DNA of 64,000 nucleotides, taken from Hydrogeniiclostridium mannosilyticum (GTDB taxonomy: Bacteria > Bacillota > Clostridia > Oscillospirales > Acutalibacteraceae). The DNA is taken from the NCBI RefSeq assembly GCF_003268275.1, contig NZ_QLYR01000011.1, positions 33,249 to 97,248 of the forward strand, written 5' to 3'. How positions within the stretch are numbered: position 1 is the first letter of the stretch; each line of letters begins with the position of its first letter. Both the position numbers and the translations under genes were made by a program. A model generated the notes under the pieces. The model searched no databases. It had not been told where the DNA came from and saw only the letters and a program-made list of their open reading frames with translations. Below, piece by piece: positions 1 through 9,362 of the stretch.

Positions 1-490
1 TCACGATTTCGCCGATATAAGCGGTGTGCAGGTCGTTGCCCGGATAATTTTGCTTCAGCAGCGCGGGATCCGCGAAGCTTTCGGCGGCCATGTCCTGATG
101 GTACAGCTTTTTGCAGAGGAGGACGAGCTCTGCCTCCTCGTAATAGGGAATACCGTCGCAGAAGGCGGTGGTCAGCTGGCAGGCCTTGGCCTTGTCGCCA
201 TCCCGCCCGCTGTGGCTGCCGCAGTAATTGAGCGCGGCGCGGTGGCTTTCATCAAAAAAGCAAAGGGAATAGCCAGCCTCCCGGTCGAGAAATTCCTTTG
301 TATAGCGCTGGGGGCGAATGAAGATAAAGGAAACGGGTTTGTTCCAGATAAAGCCCACGCCGCCCCAGCTGGCGGTCATGGTGTTGCTTTTCTCCTCACT
401 GCCGGCGGTGACGAGCATCCACTGCTTACTGATTTTTGTGAAGGGGTTGAAGGAGAGCTCCTTCCAGTCCATTTCATGAAAGCTTGCCAT
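1..490 (-). CDS. Flavin reductase family protein (C-terminus beyond window)
   Basis: About 163 N-terminal residues are visible, and the 3' end runs off the left edge. The reading has the FMN-binding split-barrel pattern of flavin reductases: an early 'KISKQWMLVTAG' strand, then 'NTMTASWGGVGF' and 'KPVSFIFIRPQRYT', the region that contacts FMN phosphate in this family. Such proteins are cytosolic NAD(P)H:flavin oxidoreductases or FMN-dependent small-molecule reductases; the substrate cannot be told. The ATG at 490-488 is preceded on the minus strand by AAGGAGGT at good spacing. The overlapping plus-strand open frame at 26-547 is a shadow. It is divergent from argG. Confidence 0.85.
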   Translation of the reverse strand, partial: MASFHEMDWKELSFNPFTKISKQWMLVTAGSEEKSNTMTASWGGVGFIWNKPVSFIFIRPQRYTKEFLDREAGYSLCFFDESHRAALNYCGSHSGRDGDKAKACQLTTAFCDGIPYYEEAELVLLCKKLYHQDMAAESFADPALLKQNYPGNDLHTAYIGEIV

Positions 491-817
491 ATTGCAGGAC
501 CTCCTTGTTTTCGTTTATTCAGGGGCTTTCGGTTTGTACCGTGCTGAATTTCAGCTGCTTCTGCGGGAAAGTAAGCGCTGCTTTGGGTTGCCAAAAGCAC
601 AGGGAGAAGGGCCTCCCTGTTTATTGATATGTGCCGGGCCTCAGGTTTACGCCGGGGCCCGGTATTTTAATTTACCGGCCCGGCGGCCTACAGTGCCATT
701 ATAGCATAACCGGCCCCGGATTTACCAGCCTTAATTCACCGTTCAGGCGGAAAAAGCCCGCAAAGTGCACAAGCAGCGCTGCTGGACAGGTGAAAATTTA
801 TGCGGAACAAATAATCG

Positions 818-831
818 TGAATAAATATTCA
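818..831. promoter_or_regulatory. ARG box (ArgR/AhrC operator) upstream of argG
   Basis: The 14-mer TGAATAAATATTCA has perfect TGAAT/ATTCA arms around an AT core, which is the published ArgR/AhrC half-site pair. It ends 9 bases before the argG -35 hexamer. A degenerate second copy, TGAAAATTTATGCG at 791-804 (11 of 14 consensus positions), lies 27 bp upstream centre to centre, as expected for cooperative hexamer binding. Inferred role: arginine-dependent repression of the arg operon. Confidence 0.8.
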
Positions 832-839
832 TCTAATAC

Positions 840-867
840 TTGATTTTTTGCATAATCGGTGTATAAT
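840..867 (+). promoter_or_regulatory. Sigma-A promoter of the arg operon
   Basis: TTGATT at 840-845 and TATAAT at 862-867 are separated by 16 bp. The predicted start near 874 gives a leader of about 67 nt to argG. The ARG box sits directly upstream. Confidence 0.8.
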
Positions 868-940
868 AAAACACAACGACGGTTAATCATTATAGGCCCT
901 CATCTCATGATAAGGCCGGAAAGATAAGGGGTTTAAACAT

Positions 941-2173
941 ATGGAGCAGAAGATTAAAAAGGTAGTGCTGGCGTATTCCGGGGGTCTCGATACCTCCATC
1001 ATTATTCCGTGGCTGAAGGAAAACTATGACAACTGCGAGGTTATTGCCGTGGCGGCGGATGTCGGGCAAGGCTCCGAGCTGTCGGGGCTGGAGGAAAAGG
1101 CGAAAAAGACCGGCGCCTCCAAGCTGTATATCGCGGACCTCAAAAAGTCCTTTGTAGAGGATTACATCTGGCCGACGCTGCAGGCCGGCGCCGTCTATGA
1201 GAACAAATACCTGCTGGGCACCAGCTTTGCCCGCCCGCTGATCGGCAAGCGCCTGGTGGAAATCGCTAAGGCGGAGGGTGCGGACGCCATCTGTCACGGC
1301 TGCACCGGCAAGGGCAACGACCAGGTTCGCTTTGAACTGGCGATTAAGGCCTTTGCACCGGATATGAAGATCATCGCCCCTTGGCGTGTTTGGGATATTA
1401 AATCCCGCGACGAGGAGATCGATTATGCCGAGGCGCACAATATTCCCCTGAAAATTACCCGTGAGACGAATTACTCCAAGGATAAGAACCTGTGGCACCT
1501 CTCCCACGAGGGCATGGACCTGGAGGACCCCGCCAATGAGCCGCAGTATAATAAGGAGGGCTTTCTGGAGCTGGGCGTTTCCCCGGAGCAGGCGCCCGAC
1601 GAGCCGGCCTATGTGACCATTCATTTTGAGAAGGGCATTCCGGTGGCGCTGGATGGGCAAAAGCTGTGCGGCGTCGACATGGTGGCAAAGCTCAATGAAA
1701 TCGGCGGCGCAAACGGCATCGGCATTGCCGACATCGTCGAGAACCGGCTGGTGGGCATGAAGTCCCGCGGCGTTTACGAGACGCCCGGCGGCGCTATCCT
1801 CTACCATGCGCACAACAAGCTGGAGGAGATTTGCCTGGATAAATCCACCTACCACTATAAGCAGCAGGTTGCCATTAAATTTGCCGAGCTGGTCTACGAC
1901 GGCCTGTGGTTCACCCCGCTGCGCGAGGCGCTGACCGCCTTTGTCGATTCTACCCAGCAAACGGTAACGGGCGATGTTAAGCTTAAGCTCTATAAGGGCA
2001 ACATCATCGACGCGGGCGTCACTTCGCCGTATTCGCTGTATGACGAGGATATCGCAACCTTTAGCGAGGATGAAGTATACAACCAGGCTGATTCGGCCGG
2101 ATTTATCAACCTCTTCGGCCTGCCCGTCAAGGTTCAGGCCATGAAGAAGCAAAAATGGGCTGAAAAGGAATAA
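941..2173 (+). CDS. argG: Argininosuccinate synthase
   Basis: Joins citrulline and aspartate with ATP to make argininosuccinate, the seventh step of arginine synthesis, in the cytosol. The 410-residue length is normal for the family. The PP-loop ATP site YSGGLDTS is at residues 12-19, and the conserved [15 protein letters not shown] segment follows at about 118-132. The ATG at 941 follows a modest AAGGGG site. It is the first gene of a seven-gene arg cluster in which this gene and argH are placed ahead of argC-J-B-D-F. The ARG box in front implies ArgR control. The long minus-strand open frame across it (905-2353) is a codon-bias shadow. Confidence 0.97.
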   Translation: MEQKIKKVVLAYSGGLDTSIIIPWLKENYDNCEVIAVAADVGQGSELSGLEEKAKKTGASKLYIADLKKSFVEDYIWPTLQAGAVYENKYLLGTSFARPLIGKRLVEIAKAEGADAICHGCTGKGNDQVRFELAIKAFAPDMKIIAPWRVWDIKSRDEEIDYAEAHNIPLKITRETNYSKDKNLWHLSHEGMDLEDPANEPQYNKEGFLELGVSPEQAPDEPAYVTIHFEKGIPVALDGQKLCGVDMVAKLNEIGGANGIGIADIVENRLVGMKSRGVYETPGGAILYHAHNKLEEICLDKSTYHYKQQVAIKFAELVYDGLWFTPLREALTAFVDSTQQTVTGDVKLKLYKGNIIDAGVTSPYSLYDEDIATFSEDEVYNQADSAGFINLFGLPVKVQAMKKQKWAEKE

Positions 2174-2180
2174 TAAAAGC

Positions 2181-2210
2181 CGGGGTTCAAGCAATTGAAC
2201 CCCGATTTGT
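2181..2210 (+). terminator. Intercistronic hairpin between argG and argH
   Basis: Perfect 10-bp stem CGGGGTTCAA/TTGAACCCCG (2181-2190 with 2195-2204) closed by a GCAA tetraloop and followed by the weakly T-rich ATTTGTATTT. It may act as a partial terminator or mRNA-stability hairpin that sets argG above the downstream genes. Confidence 0.5.
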
Positions 2211-2304
2211 ATTTGACGGCGCGCGCCGGCGCTTGCATTGGCTCCGGGCAGCAGGGGAAAAGGCCCGCTTCGTGCGGGGAAAATCATCATTAGGAGAGAG
2301 TAGC

Positions 2305-3723
2305 ATGAAGCTTTGGGCAGGACGTTTTCAAAAGGAAACCGACCAGAAGACAAATGATTTTAACAGTTCAATTTCTTTCGACAGCCGGATGGCCAGGGAG
2401 GATATAGAGGGCAGCATTGCGCATGCGGCGATGCTCGGCGCCTGCGGGGTGATTGACAAGGACGAGGCCGGTAAAATCTGCATTGGCCTGGAACAGATTC
2501 TGCGGGACCTGGAGTCCGGCGCTCTGCAGATCGATCCCTCCGCCGAGGATATCCACACCTTTATCGAGGGGGAGCTGACCCAGCGGCTGGGCGACGCGGG
2601 CAAGCGCCTGCATACGGCCCGCAGCCGCAACGACCAGGTGGCGCTGGATGTCCGCCTTTATCTGCGAAAGCAATGCGACGCGCTGAGCGGCCAGCTGCGT
2701 GACCTGACGCAGGTTCTGTGTAAAAAGGCCGCCGGATATGCCGAAGCCGTCATGCCGGGCTACACCCATCTGCAGCGGGCTCAGCCCATCACCTTTGGCC
2801 ACCACCTGATGGCCTATGCGGAGATGTTCCTGCGCGATCTGGACCGCTTGAGGGACGCCCGGAAAAGGATGAATTTCTGCCCCCTGGGCAGCGGCGCGCT
2901 GGCGGGAACGACCTATCCGCTGGACCGCGGCATGACGGCCTCGCTGCTGGGGTTTGACGGCCCCACGCACAACAGCCTGGACGGCGTTTCGGACCGGGAC
3001 TTCTGCATGGAGCTGGCTGCTGCGGTTGCTATTACCATGGTCCACCTTTCGCGCTTTTCAGAAGAAATCATCCTCTGGTGTTCCTGGGAGTTTAAGTTTA
3101 TTGAGCTGGACGATGCCTTTTCCACGGGCTCCAGCATTATGCCCCAGAAGAAGAACCCGGATATCGCGGAGCTGGTCCGCGGTAAGGCAGGGCGCGTAAT
3201 TGGCGGCCTGACGGCGCTGCTGACGATGATGAAGGGGCTGCCGCTGGCGTACAACAAGGATATGCAGGAGGATAAGGAGGCCGTCTTCGATGCGGTGGAT
3301 ACCCTGTCCATGTGCCTGACAGCCTTTGTCCCGATGGTGGAAACCATGAAGGTGCTGCCCGAAAATATGCGCCGGGCGGCGGCCCGCGGCTTTATCAACG
3401 CCACAGACTGCGCCGACTATCTGGTGGGCAAGGGGCTGCCCTTCCGGGACGCCTACAAGGTGACGGGCTCCCTGGTGGCGTACTGTATTGAGCATGGCCG
3501 CACACTGGAGGATTTGCCGCTGGAAACCTACCAGGCGTTTCACCCGCTGTTTGGCGAGGATGTCTACGAGGCCATTTCCTTGGAACGCTGCGTAAATGGG
3601 CGTAAGGTATTGGGCGGCCCCGCGCCCGAAAATGTCCGCGCCGAGTCCGAGCGTGTGCTGGCCCTGCTGAGCGCCTGCGAGGAACAGCCGGAAGCCGTAC
3701 CCGGCGGGGAGCTGTGGCTTTAA
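2305..3723 (+). CDS. argH: Argininosuccinate lyase
   Basis: Splits argininosuccinate into arginine and fumarate, the last step of the pathway. The protein starts MKLWAGRFQ as usual for the family. The superfamily signature GSSIMPQKKNPD is at about residues 274-285 and contains the mobile-loop catalytic serine. The ATG at 2305 follows GGAGAG; the frame is open upstream to 2233, but that extension lacks family similarity and a ribosome binding site. The 472-residue length is slightly over the usual 460, with a short C-terminal tail. It lies 131 bp after argG and 30 bp before argC. Confidence 0.97.
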   Translation: MKLWAGRFQKETDQKTNDFNSSISFDSRMAREDIEGSIAHAAMLGACGVIDKDEAGKICIGLEQILRDLESGALQIDPSAEDIHTFIEGELTQRLGDAGKRLHTARSRNDQVALDVRLYLRKQCDALSGQLRDLTQVLCKKAAGYAEAVMPGYTHLQRAQPITFGHHLMAYAEMFLRDLDRLRDARKRMNFCPLGSGALAGTTYPLDRGMTASLLGFDGPTHNSLDGVSDRDFCMELAAAVAITMVHLSRFSEEIILWCSWEFKFIELDDAFSTGSSIMPQKKNPDIAELVRGKAGRVIGGLTALLTMMKGLPLAYNKDMQEDKEAVFDAVDTLSMCLTAFVPMVETMKVLPENMRRAAARGFINATDCADYLVGKGLPFRDAYKVTGSLVAYCIEHGRTLEDLPLETYQAFHPLFGEDVYEAISLERCVNGRKVLGGPAPENVRAESERVLALLSACEEQPEAVPGGELWL

Positions 3724-3753
3724 GCGATTTTGTAAGGAAAGGGATTTTTAAGC

Positions 3754-4800
3754 ATGGAGAATAAAAAGATCAAGGCCGGCGTAGTGGGGGCGACCGGGTA
3801 TGCAGGCGCAGAGCTCTGCCGTATTTTATGCGGGCATCCGGGCGCGGAGCTGACGGCTATTAGCTCGGTCAGCTTTGAGGGGCAGAAGCTGTCGGACGTT
3901 TACCCGGCTTATTTTAAGATGTGCGATCTGGTCTGCGAGACGCAGGAGGCGGTCGTGGAGCGCTGTGATGTGATCTTTGCGGCATTGCCGCACGGGCTCT
4001 CGCAGGAGCTCGCCGCACAGTGCCAGACGGCGGGCAAGGCGTTTATTGACCTGGGCGCGGATTTCCGCCTGGAGGATGAGGATGTTTACCGGGAGTGGTA
4101 TGCCGGGGAATTCCTGGATAAGGGCCTGCATCAAAAGGCAGTTTACGGCCTGCCGGAATTTTTCCGGGAGCAGATCCGCGGAAAGCGGCTGATTGCCAAC
4201 CCGGGCTGCTACACCACGGCGGTACCGCTGGCTTTGGCGCCCGCGCTGGAGGCCGGGCTGGCGGATACGCAGGGCATTGTGGCCGACTGCAAGTCCGGTG
4301 TGACCGGCGCGGGCCGCAAAACGACGCAGAACACCCATTACCCCGAGCTGAACGAGGGCTTTACCGCCTATAAGGTGGCGGCGCACCGGCATACGCCGGA
4401 GATGGAGCAGACGCTGAGCAGGCTTTCAGGTACGGATATCCGCCTTACGTTTGTGCCGCATTTACTGCCGGTCAACCGCGGCATTCTGGCTACCTGCTAT
4501 GCCCGGCTGAAGCCGGGCGCTACCCTCGCACAGCTGCGGGAGGCCTACCGCTCGCGCTACGACGGCGAATTTTTTGTCCGGCTGCTGCCGGAGGGGCGGG
4601 TGGCGGATATCCGCAATGTGCGCTACTCCAATTTCTGCGACCTCTCCCTGCACGTAGATGAACGTACGGGGACGCTGGTGGCGGTTTCGGCGATTGACAA
4701 CATGGTCAAGGGCGCTGCCGGGCAGGCGGTCCAAAACATGAACCTGGCCTTCGGCCTGGACGAAGCAGCCGGACTCAAGCTTTTTCCGCCGGCGTTTTAA
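3754..4800 (+). CDS. argC: N-acetyl-gamma-glutamyl-phosphate reductase
   Basis: NADPH-dependent reduction of N-acetylglutamyl-5-phosphate to the semialdehyde, the third step. The N-terminal Rossmann motif is GATGYAGAELCRIL. The catalytic cysteine lies in NPGCYTT (Cys152), and the AHRHTPEME histidine region follows at about residue 210. The 348-residue length matches the family. ATG 3754 is preceded by AAGGAAAGGG. It sits in the arg operon between argH and an unrelated glycosyltransferase gene. Confidence 0.97.
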   Translation: MENKKIKAGVVGATGYAGAELCRILCGHPGAELTAISSVSFEGQKLSDVYPAYFKMCDLVCETQEAVVERCDVIFAALPHGLSQELAAQCQTAGKAFIDLGADFRLEDEDVYREWYAGEFLDKGLHQKAVYGLPEFFREQIRGKRLIANPGCYTTAVPLALAPALEAGLADTQGIVADCKSGVTGAGRKTTQNTHYPELNEGFTAYKVAAHRHTPEMEQTLSRLSGTDIRLTFVPHLLPVNRGILATCYARLKPGATLAQLREAYRSRYDGEFFVRLLPEGRVADIRNVRYSNFCDLSLHVDERTGTLVAVSAIDNMVKGAAGQAVQNMNLAFGLDEAAGLKLFPPAF

Positions 4801-4838
4801 GCAGGAATTGCCCCGGGGGTATTTGGAGGAAAAATAAA

Positions 4839-5990
4839 TTGAAGGTATTGATTTTTTACGCAATGGCGGGCGGCGGGCATAAAATGGCGGCGCAGGCGCT
4901 GGCGGACGCGCTTGCGGCGCAGGGGGATGAGGTTTGCCTGGACGACTCGATGAAGCGCGCCGGCCGTTTTGTGAACTGGTTTTGCTGCGATGTCTACAAG
5001 TGGCTGGCAAAGCATTGGCCCTGGGCCTTTGGCTTCGCCTACCGCTGCTCGGATAAAAAAACCGGGTTTGGGCGCTTTGTGCCGTGGGTGACGGCTAAGC
5101 TGAGTAAACGGCTGCTGCCGCTGCTGGAGGAATTTAAGCCGGATGTGGTCGTTTCTACGTTCCATTTTGCGGCGCAGATGATCTCCGCGCTGCGGGAGCA
5201 GGGCCGGACGGATGTGCCGCTGGTGTGTATGCTGACGGATTATGCGCCCTGTATGCCCTGGATTTGTAAAAACCTGGATGCCTACATCACTGCGGCGGAG
5301 GATATGCTTCCGCAGATGACGGAGCGCGGCGCCGCGGCCGAACAGGTTTATCCGTTTGGAATCCCGGTGCGCGCCGCCTTTTTACAGAAGGAAGAGAAAA
5401 AAGCGGCGCGGCGGCAGCTGGGGCTGTCGGAGAACCTGCCGGTGGTTTTAATAATGGCGGGGAGCTTTGGGGTCAAAAAAAGCCTGGGGCTCTATGAGCA
5501 CCTGGCGGCGGCAGAGCTGCCGGTACAGTTCGTGGTCATCACCGGTAATAACGAAGCGCTTCGGCAGGGCTTTACCGAAGCGGCGGCCCGCTATCCGAAT
5601 GTGCGTACGCGGGTGGAGGGCTTCCGCGCCGACGTTCAGCATTTTATGTTCGCGGCGGATCTACTGGTGACAAAGCCCGGGGGGCTGACGGTTTCAGAGG
5701 CGCTTGCCTGCGGCCTGCCCCTGGCGGTGTTCGACGCGATTCCCGGGCAGGAGGAGGAAAACGCCTTCTTCCTGGAAAAGCGGGGCATGGCGATCCGGCT
5801 GGAGGCAGGGCGATGCGGCGAACAGATCCGTGCGCTGCTACAGGAATCGGGGCGGCTGGAAGAGATGCGGGCGGCGTGCAGGGCCTTTGACAAATCCGAT
5901 GCCGTCCCCAGAACCCGCGCGCTGCTGGAAAAGCTGGCGGGCGGACGGAAAGAGCCAAAAAAGAACCCGGATGGTTTCAACAAGGAATAA
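4839..5990 (+). CDS. MGDG synthase/UgtP-type glycosyltransferase
   Basis: A GT-B glycosyltransferase of the MurG/UgtP superfamily. These proteins move a hexose from UDP-sugar to diacylglycerol at the inner membrane face to make glycolipid and lipoteichoic-acid anchors. The sequence shows the N-terminal AGGGHKMAAQAL loop typical of MGDG synthases (residues 9-20) and the C-terminal donor-site motif KPGGLTVSEALACGLP near residues 278-293. Its 383 residues fit the family. Translation starts at TTG 4839, 8 nt after GGAGGA; no ATG fits better. It is embedded in the arg operon, 38 bp after argC and 18 bp before argJ, although it has no arginine role. The exact acceptor is unknown. Confidence 0.85.
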   Translation: MKVLIFYAMAGGGHKMAAQALADALAAQGDEVCLDDSMKRAGRFVNWFCCDVYKWLAKHWPWAFGFAYRCSDKKTGFGRFVPWVTAKLSKRLLPLLEEFKPDVVVSTFHFAAQMISALREQGRTDVPLVCMLTDYAPCMPWICKNLDAYITAAEDMLPQMTERGAAAEQVYPFGIPVRAAFLQKEEKKAARRQLGLSENLPVVLIMAGSFGVKKSLGLYEHLAAAELPVQFVVITGNNEALRQGFTEAAARYPNVRTRVEGFRADVQHFMFAADLLVTKPGGLTVSEALACGLPLAVFDAIPGQEEENAFFLEKRGMAIRLEAGRCGEQIRALLQESGRLEEMRAACRAFDKSDAVPRTRALLEKLAGGRKEPKKNPDGFNKE

Positions 5991-6008
5991 TACATAGAGG
6001 TGGATATC

Positions 6009-7223
6009 ATGAAATTTATTGACGGCGGTGTTACGGCGGCAGAGGGGTTTATTGCAGGCGGAATGTATTGCGGCATCCGGCATAACCGCTCTAAGCCGGA
6101 TTTGGCGATGATTTATTCTCAGGTTCCGTGCGCGGCGGCGGCGGTGTATACGAGCAACCTGGTCAAGGGCGCGCCGATTCAGGTAACGAAGCGGAACTTG
6201 AAAAACGGCAGGGCTCAGGCGGTCATTTGCAACTCCGGCAACGCCAACACCTGTAACTTCGACGGGGAGGAAAAGGCCTGGCGCATGTGTGAAATTGCCG
6301 GAAAGGCCCTGAACATCCCCGCGGAGGACGTGGTTGTCGCGTCTACGGGCGTCATCGGCCAGGTGCTGCCCATTGAGCCGGTTGAGCAGGCGGCGCCTCA
6401 GCTGGCGGCTTCCCTCAGCAGGGAGGGTTCCGCAGCAGCGGCCCGGGCGATTATGACCACCGACACCGTGGAAAAGGAGGTTGCCGTTGAGCTGGAGCTG
6501 GGCGGCAAAACCGTGCGGCTGGGCGGCATTGCCAAGGGCTCCGGGATGATCCACCCCAACATGGGCACCATGCTCTGCTTCCTGACCACCGACGCGGCGG
6601 TCGCCGGGCCGGCGCTGGACCAGGCCATTCGTCTGGCGGTGCGCGATACCTTCAATATGGTGAGCATCGACGGCGATACCTCCACCAACGACACCCTGGC
6701 CATTTTGGCCAACGGCATGGCCGGGAATGAACTGCTGACGGAGAGCTCGGCGGATTACCCCGCTTTCTGTGAGGCGCTTAAGGGCCTTTGCGCCCGCCTG
6801 GCGCGCATGCTGGCCAAGGACGGCGAGGGTGCTACCAAATTATTGGTCGGAAAGGTGACGGGCGCGGAGACGGACGAAATTGCCCGCACGGTCGCAAAGA
6901 GCGTGATTTGCTCCAGCCTGGTCAAGGCGGCAATGTTCGGCGCGGATGCCAACTGGGGCCGCGTGCTGTGCGCCATCGGCTATGCCGGCGTCGAGGTGGA
7001 CGTCAACCGGGTGGATGTGTCCTTTACCTCCCGGGCGGGGACCATCCCGGTCTGCCGCGGCGGCGCTGGGATTGCATTCAGCGAGGACGAGGCGAAGAGG
7101 ATTCTTACGGAGGATGAAGTCGACATCAATGTGGAACTTCATGCGGGCAGCGGCAGTGCCGAGGCCTATGGCTGCGACCTGACCTATGACTATGTAAAAA
7201 TCAACGGGGACTACCGGACCTGA
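6009..7223 (+). CDS. argJ: Bifunctional glutamate N-acetyltransferase / ornithine acetyltransferase
   Basis: Recycles the acetyl group from N-acetylornithine to glutamate and so serves steps one and five. It is an N-terminal-nucleophile enzyme that cleaves itself before a conserved Thr. Here the site reads HPNMGTMLCF, with Thr187 preceded by Gly rather than the more usual Ala. The N-terminus includes GGVTAAEGF, and the chain is 404 residues, normal length. The start is placed at ATG 6009, 6 nt after AGAGGTGG; an in-frame GTG at 6000 lacks a proper site. With argJ present no separate argA or argE is needed, although whether it accepts acetyl-CoA cannot be seen. Confidence 0.96.
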   Translation: MKFIDGGVTAAEGFIAGGMYCGIRHNRSKPDLAMIYSQVPCAAAAVYTSNLVKGAPIQVTKRNLKNGRAQAVICNSGNANTCNFDGEEKAWRMCEIAGKALNIPAEDVVVASTGVIGQVLPIEPVEQAAPQLAASLSREGSAAAARAIMTTDTVEKEVAVELELGGKTVRLGGIAKGSGMIHPNMGTMLCFLTTDAAVAGPALDQAIRLAVRDTFNMVSIDGDTSTNDTLAILANGMAGNELLTESSADYPAFCEALKGLCARLARMLAKDGEGATKLLVGKVTGAETDEIARTVAKSVICSSLVKAAMFGADANWGRVLCAIGYAGVEVDVNRVDVSFTSRAGTIPVCRGGAGIAFSEDEAKRILTEDEVDINVELHAGSGSAEAYGCDLTYDYVKINGDYRT

Positions 7224-7246
7224 GCCGGAGAAACGGAGGAGAAGCG

Positions 7247-8110
7247 ATGACCATGAATATTTCCGATGCGGACCGGGCAAAGGTGCTGGTGCAGGCGCTG
7301 CCGTATATTCAGAAATATGCGGGCAAGACCGTAGTGGTAAAATACGGCGGAAACGCGATGATCAACGAGGGTCTCAAGGATGCGGTGATGAGCGACATCG
7401 TGCTGATGCAGCTCGTTGGCATCAATGTGGTGCTGGTGCATGGCGGCGGGCCGGAAATTAGCTCCATGCTGAAAAAAATCGGCAAGGAGAGCCGCTTTGT
7501 CAACGGTATGCGCTATACGGACAGCGAAACCATGGATATTGTACAGATGGTGCTGGCAGGTAAGGTCAACAAAGACCTGGTTCAGCTGCTGGAGCAGCAT
7601 AGCGGGCGCGCCGTCGGCCTGTGCGGCCTGGACGGAAAGATGATCCTGGCGGAAAAAATGGCCTCCGCGGAGGATTTGGGCTATGTGGGCGAGATCACTG
7701 AGGTAAATACCCAGATCATTAAGGACGCGACGGACCGGGGCTATATCCCCATCGTGGCAACCGTAGGCGGCAGCCGCAGCGGGGAGATCTACAACATCAA
7801 TGCAGATATTGCCGCCGCCCGTATTGCGGCGGAGCTCGGCGCGCTGAAGCTGATCCTGATGACGGATATCCGCGGCCTGCTCCGCAATAAGGAGGATGAA
7901 AACACGCTGATCCCGGTTGTCAATGTAAGCGAGGTACCCAAGCTTCGCCATGAAGGGATCATCTCCGGCGGAATGATTCCTAAAATCGACTGCTGCGTCG
8001 AGGCCGTCCGCCGCGGCGTGGGCCGGGCCCATATTATCGACGGGCGCATACCGCACTCAATTTTAATTGAGCTGTTCAGCGATGAGGGCATCGGCACCAT
8101 GCTGTATTGA
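7247..8110 (+). CDS. argB: Acetylglutamate kinase
   Basis: Phosphorylates N-acetylglutamate with ATP, the second and usually committed step. The amino-acid-kinase fold is evident from VVKYGGNAM (about residues 25-33), VLVHGGGPEI (about 64-73) and the C-terminal GGMIPKIDCC segment. It has 287 residues. The extended N-terminus (MNISDADRAKVLVQALPYIQ) is of the kind seen in hexameric, arginine-inhibited enzymes, which suggests feedback inhibition by arginine. ATG 7247 follows GGAGGA by 6 nt, and the gap from argJ is 23 bp. Confidence 0.96.
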   Translation: MTMNISDADRAKVLVQALPYIQKYAGKTVVVKYGGNAMINEGLKDAVMSDIVLMQLVGINVVLVHGGGPEISSMLKKIGKESRFVNGMRYTDSETMDIVQMVLAGKVNKDLVQLLEQHSGRAVGLCGLDGKMILAEKMASAEDLGYVGEITEVNTQIIKDATDRGYIPIVATVGGSRSGEIYNINADIAAARIAAELGALKLILMTDIRGLLRNKEDENTLIPVVNVSEVPKLRHEGIISGGMIPKIDCCVEAVRRGVGRAHIIDGRIPHSILIELFSDEGIGTMLY

Positions 8111-8146
8111 CCACGCCGGATGCTTATATGAAAGGGGCATGTCTTG

Positions 8147-9322
8147 ATGACGTTTGAAGAAGTAAAAGAACAGGACAACACCTATTTTATGCCCACTTAC
8201 GGGCGTTTTTCCGCCGCGCTTGACCGCGGTAAAAACGCTACCGCCTGGGATGTGGAGGGCAAGGAATATATTGATTTTACCAGCGGCATCGGGGTGAACG
8301 CCCTCGGCTGGGGCGATGAACAATGGGCGGCGGCGGTTGCCGCCCAGGCCGGCCGCATGCAGCACATGTCCAACCTGTATTACAGCCCGGTGTCCGCTGC
8401 GCTGGCAGAAAAATTGTGTAAGGCTGCCGGTTATGCCAGGGTGTTTCTCGGCAACTCGGGCGCGGAGGCCAACGAGTGCGCCATCAAGCTGGCCCGGAAG
8501 TACGGAACGGAAACACACGGCGAGGGCCACGATGAAATTGTGACTTTGGTCAATTCTTTCCACGGCCGTACGGTGACAACGCTGGCGGCTACGGGTCAGG
8601 ATGGCTTTCACCAGTATTTTATGCCCTTCACAGAGGGCTTCGTCTATGCGGAGCCGGCGCTGGAGAGCGTAAAAGCGGCTGTCGGGCCCAATACCTGTGC
8701 GGTCATGGTGGAGTTCGTCCAGGGCGAGGGCGGCGTGCTGCCGCTGGATCCCGGTTTTGTGCAGGCGCTGGCCGCCTTCTGCGCGGAGCGGGATATCCTG
8801 CTGATTGCGGACGAGGTACAGACGGGGGTCGGCCGCACCGGAACCCTGTATTGCTGCGAGCAGTACGGGGTAAAGCCCGACGTGCTCACCAGCGCAAAGG
8901 GCCTGGGCGGCGGCTTGCCGGTTGGCGCGTGCCTTTGCACCGAGCGGCTGGGGGCCGTCCTTTCCAAGGGCATGCACGGCTCCACCTTCGGCGCGAACCC
9001 GGTTGTGTGCGCCGGCGCGCTGCAGGTGCTTGAACGCGTGGCGCAGCCGGGTTTTCTGAAAACGGTGCGGGAAAAAGGCGCCTATTTGCGCAGCGGCCTG
9101 GAAAAGCTGCCCGAAATCGGCGAGGTGCGCGGCATGGGCCTTATGCTCGGCGCGGTGTTGAAAAAGGGCGCGGCCGCAGAGGCCGCCGCGGCCTGTGTGG
9201 AAAAGGGCCTGCTGGTGCTGACGGCTAAAACGCTGCTGCGCTTCCTGCCGCCGCTGACCATTACCTATGAAGAGCTGGACAAGGGGCTTGCTATTTTAGC
9301 GGAGGTCCTGAAGAATTTGTGA
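8147..9322 (+). CDS. argD: Acetylornithine aminotransferase
   Basis: Class-III PLP aminotransferase that converts N-acetylglutamate semialdehyde to N-acetylornithine with glutamate as donor. The PLP-binding lysine is Lys251 in TSAKGLGGGLPVGA; DEVQTGVGRTG and the SGAEANECAIKLAR motif are also present. It has 391 residues. ATG 8147 is preferred over the adjacent TTG 8144 because AAGGGG lies 9 nt upstream. The gap from argB is 36 bp. Confidence 0.96.
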   Translation: MTFEEVKEQDNTYFMPTYGRFSAALDRGKNATAWDVEGKEYIDFTSGIGVNALGWGDEQWAAAVAAQAGRMQHMSNLYYSPVSAALAEKLCKAAGYARVFLGNSGAEANECAIKLARKYGTETHGEGHDEIVTLVNSFHGRTVTTLAATGQDGFHQYFMPFTEGFVYAEPALESVKAAVGPNTCAVMVEFVQGEGGVLPLDPGFVQALAAFCAERDILLIADEVQTGVGRTGTLYCCEQYGVKPDVLTSAKGLGGGLPVGACLCTERLGAVLSKGMHGSTFGANPVVCAGALQVLERVAQPGFLKTVREKGAYLRSGLEKLPEIGEVRGMGLMLGAVLKKGAAAEAAAACVEKGLLVLTAKTLLRFLPPLTITYEELDKGLAILAEVLKNL

Positions 9323-9362
9323 TTTTTCTCCCGTGGGAGATTTTGATAAGGAGAGCATGCAG

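Larger units (their letters stand above)
491..940. other. Divergent intergenic region, flavin reductase / argG
   Basis: No gene is supported in these 450 bases. The region holds a GC-rich self-complementary stretch at about 633-684 (GCCGGGCC at 633-640 pairs with GGCCCGGC at 677-684), a 7-bp hairpin at 599-620, and the argG control region at 790-870 listed separately. No clear minus-strand promoter for the flavin reductase gene was found. Confidence 0.6.

Noticed and set aside
905-2353. 482-codon minus-strand frame opposite argG
   Set aside because: Spans argG, the ARG-box promoter side and the argH start; repetitive Leu/Gly/Val composition without motifs, so a shadow.
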